Origin: Paracoccus stylophorae
Lineage (GTDB): Bacteria > Pseudomonadota > Alphaproteobacteria > Rhodobacterales > Rhodobacteraceae
NCBI RefSeq assembly: GCF_028553765.1
Contig: NZ_CP067134.1
Coordinates: 1,345,001-1,409,000 of the forward strand
DNA length: 64,000 nt
Reading direction: 5' to 3'
A program made the position numbers and the translations under genes. A model generated the notes under the pieces. The model did not search any database, had not been told where the DNA came from, and saw nothing but the letters and a program-made list of their open reading frames with translations. Shown one piece after another: positions 39,277-47,566 of the stretch (the stretch's first letter is position 1; the number at the start of each line of letters is the position of its first letter).

Positions 39277-39800
39277 CTCAGATCTCTATGGTGGTTTTGC
39301 GAACCACACCATCAACAAGTTGAAACGACGCAGCGCGACATGAAAACTGCCAACAAGGTCATGCCGAAAATGGGTGTGCAAAGGCGTCGCTTGCGAAACC
39401 GAAGGCCCACCATCCAACGTAAGCGTGACGCCGTCCCCCTCCTGCCGCTGGTGATCTGATCTGGTTATTCTCCGCGCACATTCGCGTTGGAGGCTTGGGC
39501 TTGGGACGAGACGGCGAAGTGGGCGTCTGTCGCGTTGCCCTTTAATCGGGTCATCCTCAATATGTGTGGTGGAGCGGAAGCATTCGAGCCCTGAGCAAGT
39601 TCGGGCCGGCCCGACCGTACATCGCACGCTTCAAGGTCTTCAGTCGGTTGATCTGGCTTTCGGCTTGACCATTGCTCCAATGCATTTCGATCGCATTCCT
39701 GACCGCATCAAAGTCCCTGTGTAAGGTGCGGGCGAACCGCACGATGGGCGCAAGGTCAGTTTCGGTCGCGTCGTCGATCCAGGCAGGAAGCGGGTCGCCG
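39277..39800 (-). mobile_element. ISL3-family transposase, C-terminal remnant
   Basis: The frame from about 39800 to 39557 reads AVRNAIEMHWSNGQAESQIN and RLKTLKRAMYGRAGPNLLRA, the well-conserved end of ISL3 transposases. Its 5' side is fused at about 39800 to an mcrB fragment. Beyond the stop, about 280 bases carry no gene; a possible terminal repeat (GGTGGTTTTGCGAACCACAC) begins near 39290. The element is decapitated and inactive. Confidence 0.7.
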
Positions 39801-40190
39801 GCACGCCAAAACTCGTCCCAGAATAGGGCAGCCGAACTCTGACTTCGTTTTCGCACCCGAGCCGCTTGTCGATTTCGAGCAGGGTGATCAGCTCGCCAAA
39901 GACTTTGGAGATATTGGCCCGGTTGATCTCGTCGATGATGAGGACATGCCGCCGCGCACTGGCCACCGGCCGCTCGGCATTAGGATCGATCACCACCGAT
40001 TCCAACGCATCCCAATCGATCCTGTTCGGATCGAGGCGATAGGCCGACTGACGGCGGAAGTTCCGGGCGTAGAAAGGTGCGCGCTCCGCTCCGTTGTCGT
40101 CCCGCCAGATCCATTCAACGCTGCGACGATGCGGATGGAAGTCGGCGTCGGCGTCAAAATAATATTCGCCGGTTACGCGTCCGAAGGCGC
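39800..40190 (-). pseudogene. McrB-like AAA+ restriction ATPase, internal fragment
   Basis: The minus frame reads VLIIDEINRANISKVFGELI, then a KRLGCENEVRV segment and LPYSGTSFGVPA, the Walker B/sensor region of McrB-type GTPase/ATPases of restriction systems. No Walker A is seen and both ends stop abruptly, at an ISL3 remnant (about 39800) and at a terminase-like gene (about 40190). It shows that a restriction locus once existed here or was carried in. Confidence 0.75.
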
Positions 40191-40631
40191 GATAACTGTC
40201 ACGGCCACCCACGCGTCCCGTTCCTCCCGTGCGAGCCGGAACACCAGCGCCAGCGCGCGGGCCCGCTCGATCAACTCCCCCTTCAGCTTCTGGAGCCGGA
40301 TGCGCCGCTCCTGCGCCTTCAGCACCTCGTTCGCGGTCTTCGCCTGCAGGAAGGTCGTCCCGCCGCCGACGGCGGGGACTGCCAGCCCCTGTTCGCGCAG
40401 CGTGTCGCCGACAGCGGCCACCGCCGCCTCGGGAACGGGTTTGAGCTTCGGCGCGGGCGCCCTGCGGGTCTTGGACGGGTCCGTCGTCTCGGCACGTCGG
40501 GCGTCGCTGGCGGCCGCGTTGATGCTGCCATCGGGATAGAGGACCAGCCGCTCGGCCGTCTTCGCCTTCTGGATCGCGCCCCGCGACAGCCCGACATGCG
40601 CGGCGTACTGGCGCTCGCTCATGCCCTGCAT
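40173..40631 (-). pseudogene. Phage small-terminase/DNA-packaging-like protein, 3' truncated
   Basis: About 146 codons keep an N-terminal HTH (MSERQYAAHVGLSRGAIQKA), a linker and the helical segment LKAQERRIRLQKLKGELIER followed by REERDAWV. This is the pattern of the 'elements of external origin' / terminase small subunit proteins in Rhodobacterales prophages. The last codons (about 40190 to 40173) are already in foreign sequence, where an mcrB fragment is fused. The large terminase, portal and capsid genes expected downstream on this strand are absent. Confidence 0.65.
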
Positions 40632-40742
40632 CGACGGCTCCGATTCTCATTCAGATTCATGTGCTTATCGAGTTGATAAGCCTCCGCGACGGAGCGAACG
40701 TCACTCCAACGAAGCGATGCAACTCACCAAGGAGCCACCAAG

Positions 40743-40967
40743 ATGACCCGCCGCGCGACTGACAACCCGAAAGCCCTCGACGCCTTCATCGCCGCGAAGA
40801 CCGAGATCGACGCGATGCTGGAGCGGCTCGCCGCGCTGAGCGCAGACCATTTCGAGACCCACCCCGACGAGATCAACTGGGGCCATGTCGGCACCCTGAA
40901 CCACTACCGCGCCAAGTTGCGCGAGATCACCGACATGGCCTTCAGCGAAGGCGAACACGCCGCGTGA
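40743..40967 (+). CDS. Conserved small prophage protein (74 aa)
   Basis: A 74-residue, mostly helical protein (ALDAFIAAKTEIDAMLERLA; WGHVGTLNHYRAKLREITDM) with AAGGAGCCACCAAG before the start. It lies between the terminase-like and DUF3489 genes but on the opposite strand to the terminase, as in related prophages. I do not recognise a function. It is tentatively part of the early or packaging-adjacent module. Confidence 0.6.
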   Translation: MTRRATDNPKALDAFIAAKTEIDAMLERLAALSADHFETHPDEINWGHVGTLNHYRAKLREITDMAFSEGEHAA

Positions 40968-41057
40968 GACGACCCGCTCCCGGTCCCGCCCGCCGACTGG
41001 CGGGCTCGACCTCGTAGAAGGGCCCGCATCCCGCGCGCCCCGATACGGGAGACGACG

Positions 41058-41630
41058 ATGACCCAGCTTTCCGACACCCAAGCCCTGATCCTGAGCGCCG
41101 CCGCCCAGCGGACCGAGCACATCGCCCTGCCGCTGCCCGAGAGCCTGCGCGGCGGGGCCGCCGCCAAGGTGGTCGGCGCGATGCTTGCCAAGGGTTTCCT
41201 GCATGAGGTCGACGCCGACATGCGCAAGGGCGAGCTCGTCTGGCGCGAGACCGGCGACGGCCATGGCGTCACGCTGGTCGCCACCGATGCAGGGCTCGCC
41301 GCCATCGGCATCGAGCCCGAGGACACCAAGACCGCGCCTGTGGGCGCGACGGACGCGCCGACCAAGGAGCCCGCACCGGACACCCCCAACGAACCGGAGG
41401 CCGCGCCCAAGACGCGCACGCCGCGCGAGGGCACCAAGCAGGCCACCCTGATCGCCATGCTGCGCGCGCCGGACGGCGCGACCATCGAGGAGACCAGCGC
41501 CGCGACAGGCTGGCAGTCACACACCGTGCGGGGCGCGATGGCCGGGGCCCTTAAGAAGAAGCTCGGGCTCGAGGTGACATCCGAGAAAGTCGAGGGGCGC
41601 GGACGGGTCTACAGGCTTCCGGCAGCCTGA
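41058..41630 (+). CDS. DUF3489 domain protein
   Basis: A 190-residue protein. The C-terminal about 70 residues (TKQATLIAMLRAPDGATIEE, TGWQSHTVRGAMAGALKKKL) form the DUF3489 winged-helix-like domain, common in alphaproteobacterial prophages and mobile DNA and thought to bind DNA. The N-terminal part is a second small helical domain followed by a Pro/Thr-rich linker. A strong terminator follows. Function unknown. Confidence 0.8.
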   Translation: MTQLSDTQALILSAAAQRTEHIALPLPESLRGGAAAKVVGAMLAKGFLHEVDADMRKGELVWRETGDGHGVTLVATDAGLAAIGIEPEDTKTAPVGATDAPTKEPAPDTPNEPEAAPKTRTPREGTKQATLIAMLRAPDGATIEETSAATGWQSHTVRGAMAGALKKKLGLEVTSEKVEGRGRVYRLPAA

Positions 41631-41651
41631 CTCCGTGAGACGATTGCTACG

Positions 41652-41679
41652 CCGCCGCCCCAACCGGGCGGCGGTTTTT
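41652..41679 (+). terminator. Rho-independent terminator after DUF3489 gene
   Basis: CCGCCGCCC, loop CAACC, GGGCGGCGG, then five T. It lies 21 bases downstream of the DUF3489 stop and ends where the convergent 65-residue gene ends. Confidence 0.85.
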
Positions 41680-41876
41680 CATTGCCACGACAGCAAATCA
41701 CGGGCGGCGGCCTGCAGGATATCCTGCGCCATGCGGGGCTCGCATGTGTAGATGCCGCCCGGTTCAGGTTCGCCGACATGCTCCGCAAACCAGTCCCGTC
41801 CCTCGTCCGAAATCGGACGCAGGACGACGATGGTTCCGTGATCGTTGATCTCGATATGTTGCCAGCCTTCGGACAT
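41679..41876 (-). CDS. Small hypothetical prophage protein (65 aa)
   Basis: A 65-residue protein (GTIVVLRPISDEGRDWFAEH, then CEPRMAQDILQAAARDLLSW) with a strand-helix pattern. It sits between DUF3489 and the C-terminal piece of the DUF7220-like gene, on the same strand as the latter. No function recognised. Confidence 0.5.
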   Translation of the reverse strand: MSEGWQHIEINDHGTIVVLRPISDEGRDWFAEHVGEPEPGGIYTCEPRMAQDILQAAARDLLSWQ

Positions 41877-41920
41877 GCACCAATGCTACCAGCGGGATAG
41901 CCGATCCGCCAGCAGCCGCA

Positions 41921-41983
41921 TCAGGCCCGCCGCAGCCGTTCGAACAGTCGCCGCAGGACGTAGGACCGCGCGATGCTCACCAC
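41921..41983 (-). pseudogene. DUF7220-like membrane protein, 3' piece (split by RIT element)
   Basis: The minus frame VSIARSYVLRRLFERLRRA ends at a stop at 41921. It continues exactly the frame of the 5' piece at 45441-45596 (ending ...MGAVFTV), and joining the two gives a 72-residue protein. The intact family is a small membrane protein found beside dcm in Rhodobacterales prophages. The RIT element separates the halves. Confidence 0.8.
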
Positions 41984-41985
41984 GG

Positions 41986-42015
41986 TTTATGCTGAGCGCA
42001 GGATTATGCGGAGTC
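41986..42015. repeat. RIT left terminal inverted repeat
   Basis: Thirty bases, TTTATGCTGAGCGCAGG... to ...GGAGTC, exactly repeated in inverse at 45386-45415. It marks the left edge of the element; the interrupted DUF7220 reading frame starts three bases outside it. Confidence 0.9.
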
Positions 42016-42132
42016 GTCCGGGCGTTGGTGTCGCAAGTATCTGACCCGCATTTGTTTTCCTGCCTGCATCGGTCGGCATAATCGGATTGTCCTTCGTGTG
42101 GCGCCGCAGTGGCGCCTTTCACGGAGGACAAC

Positions 42133-43425
42133 ATGAACGAACTCAACGCGCCGGTCACACGGCGACGCCTTCTGGATGCAGGACCGCACCAAGCCCTGGT
42201 TGACGATTATGCCCGGTATCTTGCCGCAACCGGGCTTTCGCACGTTTCGGTTCGGATCCATCGGGGCTCCGCCCTGCATTTCCTGGCCTGGAGCGTCCAG
42301 AGCGGCATCGCGCTGGATCATGCCGGGCAGGATATCGTGGCGCGGTTCGCTGCGCATGATTGCCAGTGCCATTCGTCGCCGCGCTCGCTCGGGCAGTACT
42401 ACATCAACCGGGTCGATGGCTTCGTGCGCTACCTCGCGGCGCGGGGTACTCTGCCGCCGCAGCCTGTGGCCGAGGCACCGGCGGTGGACCACAACGTTGC
42501 GGACTGGCTCGATGCGCAGGCCCGGCAGCGCGGGTTGGCAACGGTCACCATCGCGCGGCACAGTCGGATGCTGGCGCAGATCCTGCCGCTGATCGGCAGC
42601 GACCCATCGCGTTACACGCCCCGGATTATCCGCGACGGTTTGATCGAACACGCCCGGACGGCGCGGTCCGTGCATTATCCGAAGATGGTGGCAAGCGCGC
42701 TGCGCCTGTATCTGCGCCACCTTGCGCAGCGCGGGGTCGCCGCGCCCGGCCTTGACCGTGCGGTTCCCACGGCAAAGACTTGGCGACTGGCGAGCCTGCC
42801 GCGCTATCTGGAGCCGGACGCGGTCGAGCGGCTGATCGCGTCCTGCGATCCCGAGACCCCGGGCGGCCGCCGTGACCGGGCGATCCTTCTGCTGCTGGCC
42901 CGCTTGGGGCTTCGGGCGCGCGATGTGGCAGAGCTGCGCCTGGCCGATATCGACTGGCGTGCGGGGAACATAGCTGTCTGCGGCAAAGGTCGCCGGGAAG
43001 TCCGGTTGCCATTGCCGCAGGATGCAGGCGACGCCCTGATTGCCTGGCTGAGCGGGGCGCGGCCAGCCGCCTCGGGCGATACTGTATTCTCGCGGCTCTT
43101 GCCGCCCTTCGATCCCATCAGTTCCGGCGTAGTCGGCGGTGTGGTGCGCCGGGCGGTCGGTCGGGCCGGCATCGAGAATGCGCCCTCGCGCGGCAGCCAT
43201 CTGCTCAGGCACTCGGCCGCCATCGCGATGCTGCGCGGCGGCGCCACGCTGGACGCCATCGCCACCGTGCTGCGGCACCGGTCGACCGACACCACGGCGC
43301 ATTACGCGAAGGTGGATGTCTCCATGCTGGGGGACGTGGCGCAAGGCTGGCCGACCGACGGACCGGCATGCCCAGTGGCACCACCGCTCTTCGGCCTGGT
43401 CTGGCCGGAGGGCGCGCCATGCTGA
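42133..43425 (+). CDS. RIT tyrosine recombinase A
   Basis: A 430-residue tyrosine recombinase with an N-terminal SAM-like core-binding domain and a C-terminal catalytic domain. Catalytic motifs: LLLLARLGLRARDVAELRL (first Arg), HLLRHSAAIAML (His-x-x-Arg) and LRHRSTDTTAHYAKVD (His and the nucleophile Tyr). GGAGG five bases before the ATG fixes the start. Its stop overlaps the next gene by seven bases. It presumably acts with the other two to move the element. Confidence 0.9.
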   Translation: MNELNAPVTRRRLLDAGPHQALVDDYARYLAATGLSHVSVRIHRGSALHFLAWSVQSGIALDHAGQDIVARFAAHDCQCHSSPRSLGQYYINRVDGFVRYLAARGTLPPQPVAEAPAVDHNVADWLDAQARQRGLATVTIARHSRMLAQILPLIGSDPSRYTPRIIRDGLIEHARTARSVHYPKMVASALRLYLRHLAQRGVAAPGLDRAVPTAKTWRLASLPRYLEPDAVERLIASCDPETPGGRRDRAILLLLARLGLRARDVAELRLADIDWRAGNIAVCGKGRREVRLPLPQDAGDALIAWLSGARPAASGDTVFSRLLPPFDPISSGVVGGVVRRAVGRAGIENAPSRGSHLLRHSAAIAMLRGGATLDAIATVLRHRSTDTTAHYAKVDVSMLGDVAQGWPTDGPACPVAPPLFGLVWPEGAPC

Positions 43426-44333
43426 GCCGCGACCTCGACGACTACATCGCGCTGCAACGGGCCCGCGGGTTGAAGTTCACGACCCAGCCCTGTCTGCTCA
43501 GGAGCTTCGTGGCTGCGGCCACCTTGGCAGGCGATACGCATGTGACGACCGCCCGCGTGCTCGACTGGGCGGTGCGGACGACATCCGACGTACAGGCGCG
43601 CAATCGCCTGGCCGTTGTCCGGCGCTTTGCCGAACATCTGGCCGTCGCCGACCCGGCACACGAGGTCCCGCCCGCCGATGCCCTCGGGCGCTGGCGCTTC
43701 GAACGGCGGATGCCGCACATCTATACGGGCGACGAGATTGCCGCGCTGATGATGGCAGCCCGGCGGCTCGGTCCTCCGGGTTCGATCCGGGGCGAGACGC
43801 TGGCCACGGCGATCGGCCTTCTGGCGGCAACAGGCCTGCGTGTCTCCGAGGCGCTCGGACTCGACACGAGGGACATGACGTCCGAGGGGCTGGTGATCCG
43901 CGAGACCAAGTTCCGCAAGAACCGCCTCGTCCCCTTGCATCCCACCGCACGGACGGCGCTTAAGTGCTACATGCGGCGGCGTGCGCAGGTCCGGGGCGCG
44001 GGCGATGCACTGTTCGTGAACGACCACGGCCGACGGCCGTCCTATGTCACGATTTACGCGCTCTTCCTGCGGATCGGCCGCGAGACCGGCATCCGCGGCT
44101 TGCCCGGCGAGAAAGGGCCACGGCTCCACGACCTGCGCCACACCTTCGCGGTGCGCTCGCTCGAGGCCTGCGACGGCGACCGCCGCGCGATCTCGCGGCA
44201 CATGCTGGCGCTGGCCACTTACCTTGGCCATGCCGATCCCAGCCACACCTGGTGGTATCTGCAGGCGACGCCGACGCTGATGAGGCATATTGCCGATGCG
44301 GGCGAGGCCCTGATGGCGGAGGGTATGGCATGA
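43419..44333 (+). CDS. RIT tyrosine recombinase B
   Basis: A 304-residue tyrosine recombinase. Catalytic motifs: ATGLRVSEALGLDTRDM, LHDLRHTFAVRSLEA and YLGHADPSHTWWYLQATP (His then Tyr). The start codon lies inside the end of recombinase A and the stop overlaps recombinase C by ATGA, so the three are translationally coupled. The order A-B-C and the overlaps match described RIT trios. Confidence 0.9.
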   Translation: MLSRDLDDYIALQRARGLKFTTQPCLLRSFVAAATLAGDTHVTTARVLDWAVRTTSDVQARNRLAVVRRFAEHLAVADPAHEVPPADALGRWRFERRMPHIYTGDEIAALMMAARRLGPPGSIRGETLATAIGLLAATGLRVSEALGLDTRDMTSEGLVIRETKFRKNRLVPLHPTARTALKCYMRRRAQVRGAGDALFVNDHGRRPSYVTIYALFLRIGRETGIRGLPGEKGPRLHDLRHTFAVRSLEACDGDRRAISRHMLALATYLGHADPSHTWWYLQATPTLMRHIADAGEALMAEGMA

Positions 44334-45343
44334 CGCCCCTCGCTCCGCATCTGTCCGCCTTTCTGCGCGACCACCTGCCGCGCGAACGCGGCGCCTCGCA
44401 ACATACCATCGCATCCTATGCGCATTGTTACCGGCTGCTTCTGAGCTTCGCGGCCGAGCGACGAAAGACGAGGCCCAGCAGGATCGTCATCGAGGATCTC
44501 GATGCGACCCTGATCTGCGCCTTCCTGGATCATCTCGAGGCGGAGCGGTCCAACACGGCCCGCAGCCGCAATGCCCGGCTCGCGGCGATCCATTCGCTGT
44601 TCCGCTACGTCGAGTATCGCGTGCCCGCTTGCCTCGATCAGGCGCGGCGGATCCACGCGATCCCGATGAAGCGCAGCGCGCAGCCGCTGGTGGGTTACCT
44701 GACGCGGGCCGAGATGCAGGCCCTGTTTGCCGCCCCCGATCTGCAAACGGCCGCGGGGCTGCGTGATCAGGCCATGCTGCATCTTGCCTTCGCGGCGGGC
44801 TTGCGGGTCTCGGAACTGACCGGCCTCCGGTTGGACCAGTTCGACGATGCCGCGTTGCCCAGCCTGCATGTGATCGGAAAGGGGCGACGTGAACGCATCC
44901 TGCCGCTCTGGCAGGACACGGCCCGCGCCGTCCGGCGCTGGATTGCGGTGCGCCCGAAATCGGCCGACCCGCAGTTGTTCCTGAATGCCGCCGGTCGCAT
45001 GATGACGCGATCGGGGTTCGAATACATCCTGCGAAAACACGCCGCCGCTGCGGCGAAGGCGGCCCCCTCGATCGCGGCCAAGCGGGTGACACCGCATGTC
45101 CTGCGCCACAGTTGCGCCATGCACACGCTGCAAGCCACCGGAGATGTGCGCAAGGTCTCGCTCTGGCTTGGCCATGCCAGCGTCCAGACCACCGAGATGT
45201 ACCTGCGCGCTGATCCAACAGAAAAGCTCGAAGCGCTGACCGCCATGGGGCCGCCAACCCTGCAACGCGGCCGCTTCACCGTGCCGGACAAGCTGATGGC
45301 AATGCTGTCCGACGCCGGTAACGGCCGTAATTATGCGGAGTGA
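44330..45343 (+). CDS. RIT tyrosine recombinase C
   Basis: A 337-residue tyrosine recombinase with N-terminal SAM-like domain (FLRDHLPRERGASQHTIASY) and catalytic motifs AAGLRVSELTGLRLDQF, VTPHVLRHSCAMHTL and WLGHASVQTTEMYLRADP. The longer frame upstream lies inside recombinase B; the ATG overlapping B's stop is chosen. The stop falls inside an internal copy of the terminal repeat (TTATGCGGAGTGA). Confidence 0.9.
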   Translation: MTPLAPHLSAFLRDHLPRERGASQHTIASYAHCYRLLLSFAAERRKTRPSRIVIEDLDATLICAFLDHLEAERSNTARSRNARLAAIHSLFRYVEYRVPACLDQARRIHAIPMKRSAQPLVGYLTRAEMQALFAAPDLQTAAGLRDQAMLHLAFAAGLRVSELTGLRLDQFDDAALPSLHVIGKGRRERILPLWQDTARAVRRWIAVRPKSADPQLFLNAAGRMMTRSGFEYILRKHAAAAAKAAPSIAAKRVTPHVLRHSCAMHTLQATGDVRKVSLWLGHASVQTTEMYLRADPTEKLEALTAMGPPTLQRGRFTVPDKLMAMLSDAGNGRNYAE

Positions 45344-45385
45344 ACTCCGCCGAAAAACACCGTGGCGTCGGGTATCGGCGCCGCG

Positions 45386-45415
45386 GACTCCGCATAATCC
45401 TGCGCTCAGCATAAA
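45386..45415. repeat. RIT right terminal inverted repeat
   Basis: The exact reverse complement of 41986-42015. With the internal copy at 45331-45341 it can form a hairpin at the 3' end of the trio, which may also serve as a transcription stop. Confidence 0.9.
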
Positions 45416-45419
45416 CTGT

Positions 45420-45441
45420 GTTATGCCGAGCTCGGCATAAC
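45420..45441. repeat. 22-bp perfect palindrome at the RIT/DUF7220 junction
   Basis: GTTATGCCGAG followed by its exact reverse complement. It occupies the space between the right inverted repeat and the interrupted DUF7220 codon GTG, so it belongs to the element, or to the transposition product, rather than to the gene. It may be a recombinase binding site. Confidence 0.75.
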
Positions 45442-45596
45442 ACCGTGAACACCGCGCCCATCTTCAGGTTCTGCGCCAGCGTCGTGTGCAGCCCGAAGAC
45501 CGGGAAGATCAGGATCTGCGTGACGACCGCGACGCCGTAGCCGACGACCACGTTGGCGACGGCCTCGACCAGCGACATGGCCCGGCATTGTTTCAT
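45441..45596 (-). pseudogene. DUF7220-like membrane protein, 5' piece (split by RIT element)
   Basis: Fifty-two codons, MKQCRAMSLVEAVANVVVGY followed by GVAVVTQILIFPVFGLHTTL and ending GAVFTV, with two hydrophobic segments. The start overlaps the dcm stop by ATGA. The missing 19 residues are at 41921-41980. The gene is interrupted by 3.4 kb of RIT DNA. Confidence 0.8.
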
Positions 45597-45798
45597 CGCG
45601 CCCCCTCATCCATCGGCCAGCAATTGAGCTGCGAGAGTTCGGAGCGCATGCGCAGCGACCAGCGGGACCACTCCATTGCCACAGAGGCGAAGCCGGTCCA
45701 CCCGGTGGGCCAGCCCATCAGCGCCTCGACGAACTGCGGGTTCAAGGTTCGGGGCGTGTCGCAGGAACGCCCGCCAGCCGTCGGCGTCACCAGGACCT

Positions 45799-46071
45799 TG
45801 TGTGGATGCCGCCCGGTTTGCAAGTTGATTTGCCTTGTTCTGAGTTTCTGATCGAGTGCGTGCTTGTGTCAGGCCTGATAGTGCGGCCTTTCACGCGCCG
45901 CCGGCCGGTATGGTGATCCGCGGGCCAGGTCCAAATCTGGCGGGCGAGCGAGTGGCTCTGTGTCCTGGACTGGTTTTCCTGACCCTGATCTGTTCGATCA
46001 TTTTCCCATGAAGTTTGGCACCTCTCCCTACATCCTCGGCGTACCGGTTTCAGATGATGGTCGTCGCGGTA
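45799..46071 (-). ncRNA. Possible bridge RNA region of the IS1111-like element
   Basis: The 273-bp non-coding end contains, on the minus strand, CCGCCAG (same as the left target flank in dcm) four bases before GGACCT (complement of AGGTCC across the junction), near 45925-45945. These could be the left and right target guides. The folding is less clear than in the other element and a donor loop was not worked out, so this is a location call only. Confidence 0.45.
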
Positions 46072-47103
46072 TCACGCCGCCATCAACTGCCCCGGATCTC
46101 GATAATCCTCCTTGCGCGTCAGCATCGCCCAGATGCCACGAGCCATCTTGTTTGCCAGTGCGACTGCCACGAGCATTCGCGGCTTCGTCGCCAGCATACG
46201 CGCCAGCCATGTCCCCGGACGGGCGCCTTTCTGACTTGTCCACCGCACCACGGCCATCGCGCCGATGATCAGCAATCGCCGAATGTCTTGCTGGCCCATC
46301 TTCGACGTTCGACCGAGCCGCTGTTTGCCCCCGGTCGAGTTCTGCCGGGGCACGAGACCCAGCCAAGCGGCGAAGTTTCGGCCGCAGCCGAAGGTTTCCA
46401 TCGGCGGCGCGAAGGTTTCGATAGCCAGAGCGCCGATCGGCCCGATGCCCGGCATTGTCTGCAATCTGCGGGTCGTGTCCGCCGTGCGGGCCAGTTCGCC
46501 CATCCGCTTCGTCAGCGCATTTATCCGGGCGGTTTGAGCGGAGATTTGTGAGAGCAGATCAAGGCAGGTCTCGCGCGCCAGCAGCGGAATATCCGTATTT
46601 TCATCATCAAGAATTTCCGCGATGCGCGGAAGATTGTGGATCCCCTGTGGTGCCACATACCCAAATTCGTAGAGATGCGAACGCAGCGCGTTCACCAGCT
46701 CGGTTCGTTGCTTCAGAAGTTGCTCACGGGTCCGGAACACGACGGCGCGGGCCTGCTGTTCTGCACTCTTGACCTCGACGAACCGCATCGTCGGACGGGT
46801 TGCCGCCTCGACAATCGCCTCGGCGTCGGCCGCGTCGTTTTTCTGCCGCTTGATGAACGGCTTCACGTAGCGCGCCGAGATCAGCCGCGCTTCATGGCCC
46901 AGTCGCACAAGTTCACGCGCCCAGAAATGTGCCCCGCCGCAGGCCTCCATGACAACGGTGCAATGCGGCTGCTCCGACATGAAACGGTGAAACTGTGGTC
47001 GGCTGAGCTTCTTGCGAAACAGAACGGTCCCGTCCGCCGATGACCCGTGCAATTGAAAGCTGTGCTTTGCAAGATCGACCCCGACGATGATACCTTTTTC
47101 CAT
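46072..47103 (-). CDS. IS110-family (IS1111-like) transposase
   Basis: A 343-residue DEDD recombinase: N-terminal RuvC-like domain starting IIVGVDLAKHSFQLHG, VVMEACGGAHFWARELVRLG (Glu), RQKNDAADAEAIVEAA (Asp), and the C-terminal Tnp domain MPGIGPIGALAIETF with the catalytic serine region near FAAWLGLVPRQNSTGGKQRLG (split: FAAWLGLVPRQNST, GGKQRLGRTSKMG). AAGGAGGCATCC precedes the start. The protein appears intact. Confidence 0.92.
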   Translation of the reverse strand: MEKGIIVGVDLAKHSFQLHGSSADGTVLFRKKLSRPQFHRFMSEQPHCTVVMEACGGAHFWARELVRLGHEARLISARYVKPFIKRQKNDAADAEAIVEAATRPTMRFVEVKSAEQQARAVVFRTREQLLKQRTELVNALRSHLYEFGYVAPQGIHNLPRIAEILDDENTDIPLLARETCLDLLSQISAQTARINALTKRMGELARTADTTRRLQTMPGIGPIGALAIETFAPPMETFGCGRNFAAWLGLVPRQNSTGGKQRLGRTSKMGQQDIRRLLIIGAMAVVRWTSQKGARPGTWLARMLATKPRMLVAVALANKMARGIWAMLTRKEDYRDPGQLMAA

Positions 47104-47566
47104 GGATGCCTCCTTTTCCTCTCGTGGAACCAAGCACCACGAATGTGGCACATGGCGTTGCCGCCGAGGAAGGGCGGCATCCACCCCATCTGGCGGCCAA
47201 GCAGGCCGTTCACCGGCGTGTTCGCCAGTGTCGTCGCCCCGTCCTTGTGATCCCGCGCCGTCGGCGTCATCCAGAGCCGCGTCGCATCGCAGAGCGTCGT
47301 GCCGTCGTTGCGTGGGCGCGCCGTCTCGCTGCGATTGCTCGTCCGGTTCCGCGTTCCCTTGCTGTCGCCCGCCAGCGGCGTCGGCCAGAGTCGCATCATC
47401 TCGGTGCGGTTGCCGCCGCTCGACCGCGTCCCAGAGCAGGCGCGCGGGGTCGGCCAGGTGGTCGCGCTCGCGGTGGGCGAGGATGAAGAGCCGTTCGCGC
47501 CGGTGGGGTGCGCCGACTTCCGCCGCCGTGAAGAGGCCCGCCGCAAGGCGGTAGTATCCGTCTTGG

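Larger units (their letters stand above)
41986..45415 (+). mobile_element. RIT element (recombinase in trio)
   Basis: Three overlapping tyrosine recombinase genes on one strand are bounded by a perfect 30-bp inverted repeat: left 41986-42015 (starting TTTATGCTGAGCGCAGG) and right 45386-45415 (its reverse complement). The right end has an extra inverted copy of TTATGCGGAGT at 45331-45341 facing ACTCCGCATAA at 45387-45397. A perfect 22-bp palindrome (half-site GTTATGCCGAG) at 45420-45441 lies just outside the repeat. This is the defining structure of RIT elements. The insertion splits a DUF7220-like gene. Confidence 0.9.
45797..47191 (-). mobile_element. IS110-family element, IS1111-like type, in dcm
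   Basis: About 1393 bp. Sub-terminal 12-bp inverted repeats TGGATGCCGCCC (45803-45814) and its inverse (47172-47183) lie four to six bases inside the ends. The ends are placed by rejoining the interrupted dcm codons. CT occurs at both junctions on the plus strand (45797-45798 and 47190-47191), as expected for a CT core. The transposase gene has a long non-coding tail (45799-46071) on its 3' side, the place of the bridge RNA in IS1111-type elements. Confidence 0.85.

Noticed and set aside
39640..40650. A single 336-codon gene on the minus strand
   Set aside because: It is a chance join: the first part is out of frame with the terminase-like protein, the middle is an mcrB fragment and the end is out of frame with the ISL3 transposase.
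42133..45343. Prophage integrases or an integron integrase
   Set aside because: Three overlapping tyrosine recombinases between perfect inverted repeats fit a RIT element; there is no attC array and no nearby excisionase.
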